In this document: in pieces, positions 36,301 through 49,340 of the stretch
Layout of the letters: each line of letters begins with the position of its first letter
Numbering within the stretch: position 1 is the stretch's first letter
NCBI RefSeq assembly: GCF_031143425.1
Contig: NC_090445.1
Location: forward strand, 822,218,817-822,282,816
Reading direction: 5' to 3'
Length of the DNA stretch: 64,000 nt
Source of the DNA: Pleurodeles waltl
Lineage: Eukaryota; Chordata; Amphibia; Caudata; Salamandridae
The notes under the pieces: generated by a model
What the model was told of the DNA's origin: nothing
What the model saw: the letters and a program-made list of their open reading frames with translations, nothing else
Database searches by the model: none
Translations under genes and position numbers: made by a program

Positions 36301-39300
36301 GATAGATAGGCAATAGGGAATAATGACATTTATGGGACATAAGCTAACATGCTTGTCGGGTGTGGCCTGAGCATCTTATCTTTGAAGTGTGTTCAATTCA
36401 TAAGGTTCAAAGAAAGCATGGTAAATCACATTAGTGACTGCACTGCATGTCACATTAAACATGATATGTTGTATAATGGCCACAAATGCTGTCTTTGTCC
36501 TGAATAAATGTGCATGAACCTTCTTCGGATTGAGGGAGTTTCCTGAATAACATTCCCGAACCCAGGATGAAATCCATCATGCATTAGAGATAACAAATTG
36601 CCAATACATTTGGCTGTAAGCCTATCAGACAAATGCAACAGTACTGTGTAATCAAATGAAATTCAAATATAAGTTCATAACTCGCCGAATTCTGAAAATG
36701 TAACTGGTTTTCATAGCATAAGAAGAGTAAAATAAAGCTTCTGGTGCCTACAAAAGTGAAAAGTTGCTTCCAGGAAAAATGATGGAGGGATTCCAAGTAC
36801 AGCCATATGCTTAAGGAATACTATGTAAAATAACACAGCTTTAAATAACACAACTGGACAAAGGAATGAGTCAAGACGGTGAACTAAAATCAATTCAATA
36901 CTGCGTCTCCATGGCACTTTATCACAGGTTTACAAATACTAACCCGAAATGTTGCCATGGCAGCTCACAGTCGCTGATGGTGTAGGGGATCATTAAAGAG
37001 GTGGTAGAAGATCTGGTGTGTGGGTATGCAATTAGTACTACGGTTCCGGTGCAATGAACCAAAACAGAGCACCAAGTTGCTGTATGAAAGTGATACAGGG
37101 GCTGTAAAATGTCAGTTAAACACCCTGTATGCTCACTCCAGCTATTATCTCCCTGGTGTAGAAGAGGCTGCTACCCATGGTACCTCCATTAGGGCCTGCA
37201 TGGTGTCCAGTCAAGGCTGCACTGCTTTCCTGACTGTGAGTGTAGGTACTGGTGGCTCTTGTTCCGATGCATCTGGCAGAAAAGGTTGAGTTTGGTCCTG
37301 CAGCAGAAAGGGAAGCAGCCCCACTGGTGCAGGAATGAAAGCAGCCCTCCATTAAACGAGCCTTTTATCCCCAACTAGACTAAATATCAGCCTACATTGA
37401 AGACTATACCTAGTTTTCAGTTGTCTCCTAATCGTATTTCCTTCATAGACCTACACACCAAAGGAATCCTACCATTTGACTTTCTCTCGAGGAATGACCT
37501 GTTGATCTCTAACAATACATTAGTTTATAACTTAATCCTTTTTCGAGTTACGTTGTCAAAAACTTTACTACAATTACATCAGAAACGTCCAAGGAATCCC
37601 TACCTATTTTTTAAGCATCAAAGTACCCAAACATTCCATAATCCTCCTTCCTCTTCGACCAAAGTATTAGCTTCCTATGAAAGGCTTTCATACGGTGTGG
37701 ATCTCCTGATATCCTCCAAATAGTAAAGTTAAGTGCCCCACCCTCTTCAAGTTGATGCTCTTATCCTCCAGTACTGCTTAGGTGCATCGTGCTCTAGTGT
37801 TCATAATGTAGCCATTAAACTGGATGCAAACTGATCCCCTTTCAACAGACCCGATTGGCCTGAATTTTCCTTACATGCTTTTTCTACAACATCCAATCAT
37901 TGTAATCTGTCAAATTTCCCAAAGTCCAATCTGCCCTCATATTGTCTAGGCAAGGTAAATACTTGTATACTGTACTGCTGCCAAACTATACTCCTCTCTA
38001 CACCATCAAATAAAGCCTCTCATCACACATAAAAAGCTTTAATTTTTAAACATGTCCTAGCTGAGTCCACTCTTCCAGTACATTTTGAGACGTTCTCTTG
38101 CTGTCCCATGTGGTAACTTGCATGTTGTTCCAAAATAAAATTCAGACTTTTACCAAAAATGAAATTGCTTGCCTATTCCAAGTAGTCAAATTCTCCAACT
38201 CAGCTTCTCTCTTCTGCCAATTTCACCCTTTCTCCATACCACTGACCGTTCCTCAGTGCTTTCCTGCTAACCACTCATGCACCCACTAATGTAAGGGTCT
38301 TGGGAATTTTAAATTAAACATGCTTCAACTGTAGCCAACTGAAAGCCTCACAATTTCATATTCCTTCCTGGAATGATAAGACTTTTCTATATTGATTATA
38401 AATCATCTTCACTTACAAATCCTCAGGTTCATCACCTTCTTCTAAATCTAGAATACGTTCAGTGCTTGCCGTGTGTGAATAGTGCTTGGGTACGAGAGGT
38501 GGGGTACCAGTGGTTTGGGGGTCCCCATTTGTATACAGCCCTTAAGGTGGGAACTGCTGCTCCCTTTTTAGCTGCTCATCTACCTTTCCTGTTCTTTCCT
38601 CTCTCCCTTCCCTGCAGAAATCATAGTAAGTCAAGAGTTATGCTTCAAATAATATAAACTTGAATGGAGAAAGGGGGATCATTTGTGTTCAGTTTTCCTG
38701 GACTAAACCAGTTCAAGCAAGTCAGCCTGTGACCGGAGAGGAGCAACACCGGAGCAAAATAATGCAGCCAACTGTTGAACAAACTGTTCATCTACACAAC
38801 GAGGTCCCCTGCATCCAAAAACTCTGTTCTGCTGAACAAGTCGAGACCCTGCAATAGCCTCTGTTTGGCAGGTGCTGATGTTGTCTGACTACAATCTTCT
38901 AAATAAGAGTGACAATTCACTGTGATATTGCTCTGGCATGGAGCTGTATCAAATCCAATGGAAATGAGCACTTAAATGACTGATTCTCTCAAAACATTTT
39001 GGGTCAACTTCAAGTCTGAATGATCAATTGTCTGGGGTCCAACTGACGCTCTCTCTGAAAAGAAACTACCACCTTTAGATAATTCATAGTTCACCTTTTT
39101 ACTGGGAAGAGCTATGTACACTTGTGTAGAGAAAGGCTGAGACAAAAAGAGTGTGTTACTTCAGGACAAAGGAAAGTGCATTGTTGCTGTTGAAGAGGAT
39201 AGGCTGCGAGGCATGTAGAGAATCTGCCTCACTTCTGCCCAAAATCTGAGTCCAGGTATGGAGTGCACGCCTGGGAGGTGTTTGGTGGGACCAACCAAGC

Positions 39301-40212
39301 GTGCTAAGACCAGAAGCCTTTGACTGCTGCCCAGTCAAGAGGGCCTTTGTGTCCTTGATCTTTGCAGCTGTGCCTTTTTTCTAGGACTAGTGGCCTGACC
39401 ACCATGTAATGGGCTGTTAGCTTTCATGTTACTAATGCTCCTTCAGTTCCCCTGCAAGAGGTGCATATGTTCCTGAGGGCCTGTGTGCTTGCAACGTTCA
39501 GCTGTAGTACTGCTCCCCTCTGATCAGTAGCTTAGTTCTACCTGACAGTCTGTGAACTTCTGCAGAGCTGCAATGCTTCCCGTTCTGAGAGAGGTGGCAA
39601 TCTATGCAAGAGTACCTCTGTGTCTAGACCATGACTGCACCACCAAGGTCATAGAGTTCGCGGCACCCAACTCGGTGTCTGGTGCTCGTTACAGAATAAC
39701 TGCTAACAATTACACAAAATAGCTATTTATGCTGCAATACTTCCAGAAGTTACTAACCATTTTTGTATAACATGAAGAAAGTCTTATTCGTATTTCTGAA
39801 AAATACCACGGTATGGAGATTTATTTTCTGTGCGGGAGATAAGCACTAAATGAAATTGAAGTTATACAACCTTCACCACCCTACAAAGGTAAACCTTACT
39901 CATTTGATCTTGCAACCCTATTAAAGTGAACACCTATAAAGGACATCCTTTTCAATTTATGAGCTTGCAGCAGTGTCTGGTTCTGTAGTTTTAAGGAGTT
40001 CCACGAGACCTGGATTTGTGCATACAGACAAGACAGAAAAGAGACTACTGAACACCTTTATTTATTTATTTATGCAGGAAAAGTACAAAGCACAATACAA
40101 ATGTTATCAAACTAAAGTTTCCAAAAACAGAAAAGAAAACCCACAGTGCCATAAGGCAAGTAAAGTCACCATCTACTCTATTTTTGTTTAATTCGTGGAA
40201 AATGTCAACTTA
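33386..40212. other. Presumed NEURL1 intron; no gene seen
   Basis: AT-rich sequence with homopolymers (for example a 12-base G run near 35780). Short open frames have no domain signature. I searched the visible minus-strand frames for the preceding NEURL1 exon and did not find it. Confidence 0.5.
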
Positions 40213-40367
40213 GGGCCTGATTTAGAACTTGGCGGGTGGGTTACTCCATCACAATGGTGACGGATATCCTCTCCGCCGAAATCTAAATCCCATTATGGTC
40301 TATGGGATTTAGATTTCGACGGATGGGGTATCAGAGTAACCTATCCGCCGAGTTCTAAATCAGGCCC
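40213..40367. mobile_element. 155-bp near-palindromic MITE (GGGCCTGATTTAGA family)
   Basis: The whole element is a foldback. GGGCCTGATTTAGAACTTGG at 40213 has its complement ending at 40367, and the inner arms (CCGCCGAAATCTAAATCCCAT) pair around a centre near 40300. It belongs to the same family as the 1.4-kb element at 47916-49340. A clean target duplication was not seen. As RNA it would form one long hairpin. Confidence 0.75.
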
Positions 40368-40934
40368 ATGAATGTTTGATGTTTTTGCAAGTCGTGAGAG
40401 TGATTATGGGCTGGGAAATCACAGGAAGTGGGGGATGTAATAAAGTGGATTATATGTGAGAGTGGATGGAAAGCCACAGATTGAATGAGGTTGTTTATGA
40501 TGTGAAGGTGAAAGAGCAGATTCGGAGCTACTGTGTAAACAGGGAAGAGTACGGATATGCCAAAGAGTATAGGACCAAACAGTGGATGCAAGTGAGGGTC
40601 GATGATTTGTGAACGTGGGGAGAGGGTAAATAGGTGACACAAGGAAGGAGGGATAAGAGGAGCGACTGATAGCTAAGAGGATTGGACAGTGAATAACAGA
40701 ATTTAAAATTCAGCTGAGCAGACCGCGAATAAATATAACAAATGCGAACACAGACTAGTTTGTTTCTACATGATGCATGAGATAATTCTGCATTTATTTT
40801 CGCCCACTATGTTTTCATTTTCTACTAGTTTGAAATTGGGGATTCCTAACATATGGACAAGCAACTAGAATTTTTGGTTCAAAGGCCATTCGCTCCTGTG
40901 GTTGATCATGAGCCATGCCCTCCCAGTATGTAAA

Positions 40935-41110
40935 CACGCACAGTCCGCAAGATGGCTCAGTGAGTTAAACCCTCACCGGTAATATCTGCTCCGGTGTGCA
41001 GGTCACTATTTCGAATAGCTGCATTGTCTAATCCTTTCTCTTCCCTTCCAAGATTGGTGAATTGGGTATTAATTAAACTCGACAATAGCTCTGTCATTTA
41101 CAGTAATTTG
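40935..41110 (+). repeat. Possible tRNA-derived SINE
   Basis: GATGGCTCAGTGAGTTAA (about 40951-40968) resembles a pol III box A. GGTCACTATTTCGAATA, about 50 bp downstream (41001-41017), resembles a decayed box B. The spacing suits a tRNA-derived SINE head. The body and tail are not defined. Confidence 0.4.
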
Positions 41111-41560
41111 AAATTAAATATCTGTGCTATGAGGTACGATATAAACAAAAACAAATATTGGGACTCTTTACAACCTATTACAAAAGCTGGGATGGTTGCC
41201 TACGTGGGATGGAGGCCTACGTGGGACAGCAGGGCTCCATCTATGAAACTGCATTCGCAGAATGCTAATTTCTTTGCGCTGTACTACCTGTTCAAGGAAG
41301 GGACATTACCTGCTAGAAAAAAATAAAAAATAAGCATTCTGCGAAGGGCATGGGGGAAGCTCAGATGATCTCTCCGTGTTCACAAGGTTAGAGTTCTCTT
41401 TCGTGGCAACCTTCCACGCTGCAAAACCCATACCACCTCTTTGAGGACGCAGTGTGGCACAAAGAATTTGTGGCTGGAACGTTATTATTATTACTTGGGT
41501 TTTGCAGAGAGAACGGCTACTCGCATGAGTGTCCCAGCGCTGAGGTCCAGTAACCACTAG

Positions 41561-41929
41561 TCAGAAGAAGTTTGACTGATACAAGGCCTGGTTGAACAGC
41601 CGGGTTTTTAGGCACCGTTTGAAGGTGCTCTCGTCTTTGGTGGCCCGTAAATGACGGGGAAGAGCATTCCAGCAGGAGGCGGCAAGGACTGAGAAGGAGG
41701 AGCCGCCCCAGTTCTTACTCCTGGTTTTGGGCACAGCAGCCAGCGAGGCGTCTGAGAATTGTAGCGCTCTCGTTGGAAGGTAAGGAGTGATTCTGTTGGA
41801 GAAGTAGTGGAGGCCAGCCTTATAGAAAGCTCTGTGAGGCATTACAAGCCCTCTAAATGTGATCACGAAACATTTACAAATGCCATTGAGATTCTTAAGA
41901 AGGAAGGACGCCTTTTTCACCTTATCCAA
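41561..41929 (-). pseudogene. L2/CR1-type LINE ORF2 C-terminal fragment
   Basis: This 122-codon minus-strand open frame matches the extreme C-terminus of L2/CR1-type ORF2. It shows an AFYKAGLHYF segment, then LAAVPKTRSKNWGGSSFSV, then ASCWNALPRHLRATKDESTF and KRCLKTRLFNQAL. It is a 5'-truncated fragment with no RT core. It is a different, better-preserved copy from the one at 4690-6846. The remaining open frame is chance survival, not evidence of a gene. Confidence 0.75.
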
Positions 41930-43439
41930 ATCACAATGTCTCTTAAAAAGTGCACACAGAGTTAGAATGACACATGGTGACTTGTGATTTCGCAGTCAGA
42001 AAGCCTATGACTTAGCGTATCTCTAGCTTTGCAACCTGAAAACTATTTAGTTACATCAGGCCCCAGGGGATTTAACATAAATACAGTAAATGTACCTTTT
42101 AACCGGACTACAGCATCAAAATACAAAGCCCAGGAGAATATTTGATCAGATCAAGCAAAAATTAAAAGACTGAGACATTCCTTATGCTCCTAGGCTCTCT
42201 GCAACAGTTAGGAGTAGAAGTATATGAGGAAAGTCAGCATTTCGTATTGTCAGAATCAGCACTGGACTAAAACCGAAAAATCGCACTGAAGATGGCTGTC
42301 TGAGGAGAAAAAGTAAGAGATATTAGTGATTTGGGGATACGGTTTTAGATTAATACTTGTTAACATTTTGTCTTTCACTTTACGAGTAGTGATGACATAA
42401 CCACTGGATTACAATCAGTGCTTAGATGTCTTGAGCTCTCTGACACACTCTTCTGGAGTGTGGTAACTCCAGTAATTGAGTACTCTCTCGGAGGCTGATG
42501 CTTCTCGTTGACTGTACCAAAGGTCTGATGTTTGCACTGACAGCAACTTACAGAACATGAAATAATGGTTTGTGCGAGTTGTTTAACCTCTTCGCTGCCA
42601 AGCCTTTTACCTCCTCAGGTGCTAGGCCTTCTTTTGGCTATTTGGCGCAGTTCACACTTAGGCCCTCATAACTTCTTGACCACATAAGCTACCCACGCCA
42701 AATTTGCATCCTTTTTTTCCGAACATCCTAGGGATTCTAGAAGTACCCAGAGTTTGTGGGCTCCCCTGGAGGAGACCAAGAAATTAACCAAAATATAGCG
42801 AAAAATTTGTTTTGAAAAAAAAAATGGGGAAAAAGGGCTGCAGAAGAAAGATTAAATTTTTTTCTCCTGAAAATGACATCAACAAAGGGTTTGCGGTGTT
42901 AAAATCACCATCTTCCCAGCTTTCAGGAACAGACAGACTGGAACCAGAAAACCACATTTTCAACAAAATGTTGGCATTTTTCTGGGGCATACTCCATTTT
43001 TACTATTTTTTGTGCTTTCAGCCTCCTTCCAGTTAGTTCCAGATATGGGTGTGAAACCAATTCTGGATCCCAGACAGCTAAACATTTCTGAAAAGTGGAC
43101 AAAATTCTGAAATCATCAACGGATCATTTGTGTAGCTCCTTCAAGGTTTTCCTACAGAAAGTAACAGCTAAAATAAAAACAATATTGAAATCAAGGTAAA
43201 AAAAGAGCCATGTCTGTCCACGTTTTCTTCTATAACTTTTTCCAGCTATGGCAGATTTTTTAAAGCAATATTCTATTACGTCTGATGGACTCTTCTGCTT
43301 GCGGGGATGTATAGGGCTTGTATGTTCATCAAGAACCCTAGGTACCCAGAGCCAATAAAGGAGCTGTACTGGGTATACAGCAATTCATTTGGTGAAATAT
43401 CATTTGGTGAAAGAGTGAAAGATAGGTATCAAGGAAACC

Positions 43440-45170
43440 TTTGTATTTCCAAAATGGGCACTAGATAAGATGTTGAGAAGCAGCGGTTATTTGCACATCT
43501 CTGAATTCTGGGGTCCCCATACTAGCATGTGAATTACAGGGCATTTCTCAAATAGAAGTCTTCTTTACACAGCCTTACATTTGGAAGGAAAAAATGTAGA
43601 GAAAGACAAGGGACAATAACACTTGTTCTGCTATTCTGTGTTCCCCCAAGTCTCCAGATACAAAATGGTACCTCACTTGTGTGGGTAGGCCTAGTGTCCG
43701 CAACAGGAAAGGCAACATGGACACATCACACTTTTACATTGAAATCTGACGTGTTTTTTGGAAAGTGCCTAGCTGTGGATTTTGGCCTCTAGCTGAGCCG
43801 GCACCTAGGGAAACCTACCAAACCTGTGCATTTTTTAAAACTAAACACCTAGGGGAATCAAGGATGAGGTGAATTGTGGGGCTCTCACCAGGTTCTGTTA
43901 CCCAGGATCCTTTGCAAACTTCAAAATTTGGCCCAAAACACTTTCCCCTCACATTTCAATGATATAAAGTTCTGGAATCTAAGAGGAGCCACAAATTTCC
44001 TTCCGCCCAGCATTCCCCCAAGTCGCCTAATAAAAATGGTACTTCACTTGTGTGGGTAGGCCTAGTGCCCGCAACAGGAAACACCCCAAAACGCTACATG
44101 GACACATCACATTTTTACATTGACAACTGACGTGTTTTTTGGAAAGTGCCTAGCTGTGGATTTTGGTCTCTAGCTCAGCCGGCACCTAGGAAAACCTATC
44201 AAACCTCTGCATTTGTTAAAACTAGACACATAGGGAAACCCAGGATGGGGTAACTTGTGGCACTCTCACCAGGTTCTGTTACCCAGAATCCTTTGAAAAG
44301 CTCAACATTTGGCAAAAAACACTTTTTCCTCATATTTTGGTGACAGAAAGTTCTGGAATTAGAGAGGAGCCACGAATTTCCTTCCACCCAGCATTCCCCC
44401 AAGTCTCCCGGTAGAAATGGTACCTCACTTGTGTGGTTAGGCCTAGTGCCCGCAACAGGAAATGCCCCAAAACACAACATGGACATATCACATTTTCCCA
44501 AAGAAAACTGACCTGTTTTTTGCAAAGTGCGTAGCTGTGGATCTTGGCCTCTAGCTCACCCAGCACCATGGAAAACCTAGCAAACCTGGACATTTCTGAA
44601 AACTAGACACCTAGGGGAACCCAGAATGGGGTAACCTGTGGTGTTCTCACCAGGTTCTGTTACCCAGAATCCTTTGCAAACCTAAATATTTGGCCAAAAA
44701 AAAACACTTTTTCTTCACATTTCAGTGCTGCAACGTTCTGGAATCTGAGGAGAGCCACAAACTTCCTTCTACCCACCGTTCCCCCAGGTCTCCCGATACA
44801 AATGGTACCTGACTTGTGTTGGTAGGCCTAGTGCCCGCAGCAGGAAATGCCCCAAAACACTACGTGGACACATCAAAATTATCAAATACAAAACTACCTG
44901 TTTTAACAAGCCCAGATATTTCTGAAAACTAGCATGGATCCCCCAGTGTTTTCTTACCTAGAATCCTCAGCAAACCTCAAATTTATCGAAAAAATCTAAT
45001 TTTCCCCACATTTCCATGTGGGATCACCGCACCGGCACAAATTTCCTACCATCCAACGTTCCCCTCAGTCTCCCAATAAAAATGATACCTCAGTTGTGTA
45101 GGTGGGCCAAGTGCTTGTGACAGAGAAGAGCCAAAAACATGTCAAAATTGAGGGGGAACCAAAGCGGGTC
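43440..45170. repeat. Satellite array, ~375-bp period
   Basis: The marker CCTCACTTGTGTGGGTAGGCC recurs in variant form at 43671, 44042, 44423, 44808 and 45088, spacings 371, 381, 385 and 280. Each unit also carries CACCAGGTTCTGTTACCCAG, GGAAATGCCCCAAAACAC-like and TTTTTGGAAAGTGCCTAGCT segments. The last unit has a deletion. Open frames inside it arise from the repeat and have no domain. Confidence 0.85.
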
Positions 45171-45689
45171 CAAAAGAGCAATTTGGAAAAAAACGTTTTT
45201 AGGCTGACAAGTGGGGCAGAACTTTTATCGGTATAGATGCGACAATGCTGGGTGGTAGGAATTTTGTGGATTCCTGCAGATTCCGGAAGGTTCCATCACA
45301 AAAATGTGGGGGAAATGTGTGATTTAAAGCAAAGTTGGAGGCTTGCTGGGCATTGTGGGTAGAAAAATGGTGCAGGGTGCATGTGAGGCACACCACCCTG
45401 GACTCACCCAGACGTTTACTCAGATGAGTCTAGGTCTCGTAGATTTTTCTAAATGGCAGCGTCCCAAAGTCCAAAAAGTGCAGGCCTCACTATTCCAAGT
45501 GGGACGATTTTGAGAGTTAGACAAGCTCTCATGGTACAGATGTAAAACCAAAACCCAAAAAACTAAAATGTCCTCTTGCTTGCCATTGGGATAAGATCTT
45601 TTAGTGTGCAGGGTGAGAGCTGAAAGACTGTTAGCCCCTTTAGTTGGGGTGGGGGCATAACCATGCCCATACTGGCTGGTAGCCACCAC

Positions 45690-46215
45690 CCCACTTTTTT
45701 TTATTTTTTATTCCCTGGCATCTAGTAGGCTTCTGCCCCCCCCGGGTAGTGGATCGGGGGGTAATTGCCCCATCTGCCCACCGGTAGGCAGAACAACTTT
45801 GTCCCCATTTGTTTGGGGTGGGGGTATGGCCATATCACCACCCTTTAAAAAAAAAAAAAAAAAAAATCTTCTCTGGTTTCTGCTGGGCTTCCTGCCCCCT
45901 TTGGGGGCAGATTGGCCTTCCAAAAATAGGCCGATCTGCCCCCAATGGGGGGGGAAAAGGGCAGGGGTTTGGGGGGAGAAATGGCCAACAGTAATGTGCC
46001 CCATGGGGAGCGACCCTTGCCTGAGGGACTGCCACCCCTAAACAAAACACACACACACCAATCCCTGGTTCTTAAGTGGTTTCTGCCCCTAAAGGGGGCA
46101 GAAATGACCTAAAATAAATTTGCCCCCTAGGGGAGCGACTCTTGCCTAAGGGATCGCTCCCCATCTGTAAAAAAAAAAAAAAAAAAAACTGGTGCCTAGT
46201 GGTTTCTGCAGAGTG
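45690..46215. repeat. Second tandem region with G/C and A tracts
   Basis: Units of roughly 170-300 bp share CTAGTGGTTTCTGCCCC-like, GGGGGCAGA, GGGGAGCGACTCTTGCCTAA-like and poly-A (19-22 nt, e.g. 45846-45867 and 46169-46189) segments. Low-complexity lysine or phenylalanine frames on either strand are artefacts of the A-tracts. Confidence 0.6.
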
Positions 46216-46298
46216 CAGGACGAGGTGGTTACGTCCCTGGCGCCTGAGCTCCATGGCCAAGGACGTAACCACCTCATCCCGGGCACCCGAGGGGTTAA

Positions 46299-47915
46299 AG
46301 GGAGTTCAGTTATCTGAAGGGAGTATAAAGAAATAGGTGTTTCAATGCATCAGTATACCTCGTTCTTGTAGCTTGTGTTAGGGTACATCTAGTGAAAGGA
46401 ATGAGAAGTAGGACGTGGTTAGCTGCTAGGAACAACTCAGATACTTGGGGTTAAGTAGTAGGGAGACAGGAGAAATGGCTAAGTACAGTTTGTGGAATTT
46501 TATTAAGGTATGCACTATCAGTTTTTAGATTACGCATCAGTAGGTGATGTCAACAACATCTTTGACAGATAACTTGAAATACCTGTATTGCAAGGTAATG
46601 CACAGAGATCACTTCTCCAAGTGGGTCAGCAAGTGGTTTGGCAGTGGTTTGGAGACATATTTACAAGACTGCAAGATGTTAAATCCATTCTCATGAGCTT
46701 GGGTAGTACAGAAGAATGTATTTTGCATTCCTGAGTACAGAGCACACGTATACAGTTAAGTCAGCTGAGTATCTGGCCATGTCATGAACAGATCACACCT
46801 CAGTCTCTTGCACATTGTGATTGTAGCTTATTTTCCTCCAACTTCAACAAGGATGAAGAGGGTGTAGAAGAGGGAAAAACTGAAGGCACAGTGAGAATTA
46901 GCATTCTAAGTTGAACTTTTTTAGACGTCCTCATTTATTTTTCTTAACTTCTATGAAAAGCAGATATTATTGGGAAGAGAATACTTCTACAGCTGTGCTG
47001 CAGATTTTCTAGAATGGCAACCCACCAGTACTAGTGGTTGGTGGTGATGAAGACCATGAATTTGGCATGTGTAATAAGATTGATCCTTATACAATATTTG
47101 TAGAACCAACACTCAAGACAGAAAACTGAAGGATGCCTTACTAAAGTGAGTAGTGGGCCAGGTAGATATTTTCAAGATGCATCCTGAAGGAGCATTTAGT
47201 CCAAACAACACAAGAGTAGCAGGCCTAATTTTCTATAAACCCACCGTGTTATCCTTAGAGAATAATGCCTGAGATGAAGAGATGACTTCTTTAGCATGAG
47301 AACCCACTTTACTACGGAAATAAAAGAAATTTGCTGGTACAGAAACACTTGTTATAAATGGTCAAGGGAGCCCTGGGAGGATGAATCTGTTGGTAGGGAT
47401 ATATGAATAGGCCGTAACATATGAGAAAGACAAGTTATCATTGCCATTACTGTGATGAAATCATCAAATTGGGGGGAGGCAGACAGCTTATCAAGGTCCA
47501 CAATGGCTGCTTTGAATGGGGCACTTCAGCTTGACTCCATCTTCTGGGTGGAGTGTGGCAATAAAACTCAGCTGTTGAACCAAAGCATACTTGCGGGTAC
47601 AAAATGTAGCACTGCCACAGTGCAACCACATTTGAAGACATCAGGTTAAGGTCTCATTTTAGGGAACTGGGAGGATCAGGACTACTGTTGAACATGAAAA
47701 TTGTGTTCCTCAGGAAGGTGCTGCTGGAGTCAGAATGCCACCCGAATGGAGGTCAGCCTATGTGATGTTGTGAATGCTGCGCTACCGAGTCTCATTATGA
47801 ACATAGAGGTCTGCCTTTTGTGAGGCTTGGATATGAATTTCTATAGAAGTGGACTTTTCAGGACCCTGTAGGTGAGTAGGACTGCTGCTGCGGTGTGGCA
47901 CAATAGAAAACACAA
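46299..47915. other. Non-coding DNA, nothing recognised
   Basis: No supported gene or element boundary. Short open frames have no recognisable domain. Confidence 0.5.
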
Positions 47916-49340
47916 GGCTTGATTTAGATCTTGGCAGTAACAGGTCAACCGCCACCTTTTACGACGGAAAACCTGTTCGCTGGCTTGGTGATCTGCCCCC
48001 CTGATTTAGATGCTGGCAGTCCCATAGACAAAAGACCGCCCGAGACCCACCAAGTCCGCCAGTGATTCCCACCCTCGTCACTGGCACCAGTGGTGGCAGC
48101 AGGACTCCAGCCACTCTTACATCCGTGCAGATTTGGATGTGCCTTCTGCCAGGCCAACTGTGGCAATCCGACCTCCACATCAGAGTTGGCGGGTAGGGGT
48201 TAAGTGAGGTAAAAACATAATGTTTTTTCCCAATTCCACTTCCAATGTCGATTGGCCATGACTGGACAATATCTTCTGTCGCTGCTCCCACTGGACCACA
48301 GAGAAAACCTTACCCCCATCGCCAGACTCGTAGGTAGGGAACCCCCATTGCCTGTGTCCATTGTGTGGCCATTGCACATGAGCTTGGGACCACTGCAGTC
48401 ATATACATGTCACAGTATTTTTTAAATTACAGTGACATGCATATCATGGGGAAACAATTGTGTCCCACATGGATGGGGACACACTGGTAAAAGACACATA
48501 TCACACACATACACAACTGTCATTGTGGTGCCAGTATTCATTGCCAAATGAATGCTGACACCACAATGACGTTCCAATATCACTTGTCAATTATGTCCAT
48601 GTGTGCATATTGCAAGGGGACCTCTACCTGTAATGTTGTGCTGCAAGTTGTGTATGTGAGTTATTGTGTGTATGTTTGTGTGAGAATGGATTGGCTGGTT
48701 GAGGTGGAAGGAGCTGGAGTGGGTGGTGTGGTTATGTCAGTGTGGCAGTATGTGTGCCATTTGCATATATGTCCGATGTTGTTGTATATGTTGTATTACT
48801 GGTTTCAACATTCAGTGAGTGTGGTTGTGGTGTGGCGGTCGCTGTTGTGATGTTCGTAGTTGTTTCTTTATGTGAGTGTGTTTGGGCAGGTGAGTGTGTA
48901 GTTGTGTTGGTTGTGGTTGAATCGTGTGTGTGTAGTATCAATGTGGTGTGTGTGCTGTGTCATGGATGTATGGCAGTGTGTGTTTTTGGCATGTGTATGT
49001 TGTGTTGGAATGGCAATGGATAATAGTGTGTATGTGGGGTGTTGTGCTGTGTGTTGTGCAGGTAGACACGTATGGCCAAGGTACAGTGTGTGTGTAACTT
49101 ACCTTTAATCCGTAGCCACTGCCATTGTACAATGTCCATAGGGTCCAGCGACGGCCTCCCTCCGTCAGCAATCCGCCACCAGTACACTGCCTAGCAGACT
49201 GTAACATCTAAATATGGTCAGCTGGATCCCGCCAGCCTGATGGCTATGAAGCGCACTCTGTTGTGGGGGTTGCCAGTTCAGCCGCATTTCATCTAAGCAA
49301 AGCGGAGGAATGTTTTGACCACCAAGATCTAAATCAGACC
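47916..49340. mobile_element. 1.4-kb MITE of the GGCCTGATTTAGA family
   Basis: The left end GGCTTGATTTAGATCTTGGC and the complement of the right end (GGTCTGATTTAGATCTTGG) form terminal inverted repeats matching the 155-bp element at 40213. The interior has CCGCCA/GGCGGG motifs and a TGTG-rich block (about 48640-49090) mirroring the CA-rich block of the 6857-7752 element. It is non-coding, and a target duplication is not clear. Confidence 0.65.

Larger units (their letters stand above)
42587..46294. mobile_element. TTAA-flanked non-autonomous element carrying a satellite
   Basis: The interval is flanked by TTAA at 42583-42586 and 46295-46298. Its ends, CCTCTTCGCTGCC and GGCACCCGAGGGG, are imperfect inverted repeats (CCYCTYSGSTGCC). 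TTAA duplication and CC-starting ends suggest a piggyBac-like superfamily; Kolobok is an alternative. The 3.7-kb interior is non-coding: a unique left part, a ~375-bp tandem array, and a right array of G-rich units with A-tracts. A 15-bp stem, GAGGTGGTTACGTCC near 46222 with its complement near 46260-46274, lies next to the right end. Confidence 0.6.

Noticed and set aside
37397..37723. 108-residue plus-strand frame as a host exon
   Set aside because: It has no recognisable similarity, splice sites or codon bias; likely chance in intron sequence.
41561..41929. Independent 122-residue gene
   Set aside because: It matches the C-terminus of an L2/CR1-type ORF2 and lacks everything upstream; a truncated LINE copy.
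42812..43036. Possible small gene in the left part of the TTAA element
   Set aside because: It has no domain, is Lys/Phe-rich, and an overlapping antisense frame exists. No start context or splice evidence.
45799..46056. Short frames rich in Lys or Phe on both strands
   Set aside because: They are produced by A-tracts in a tandem repeat.
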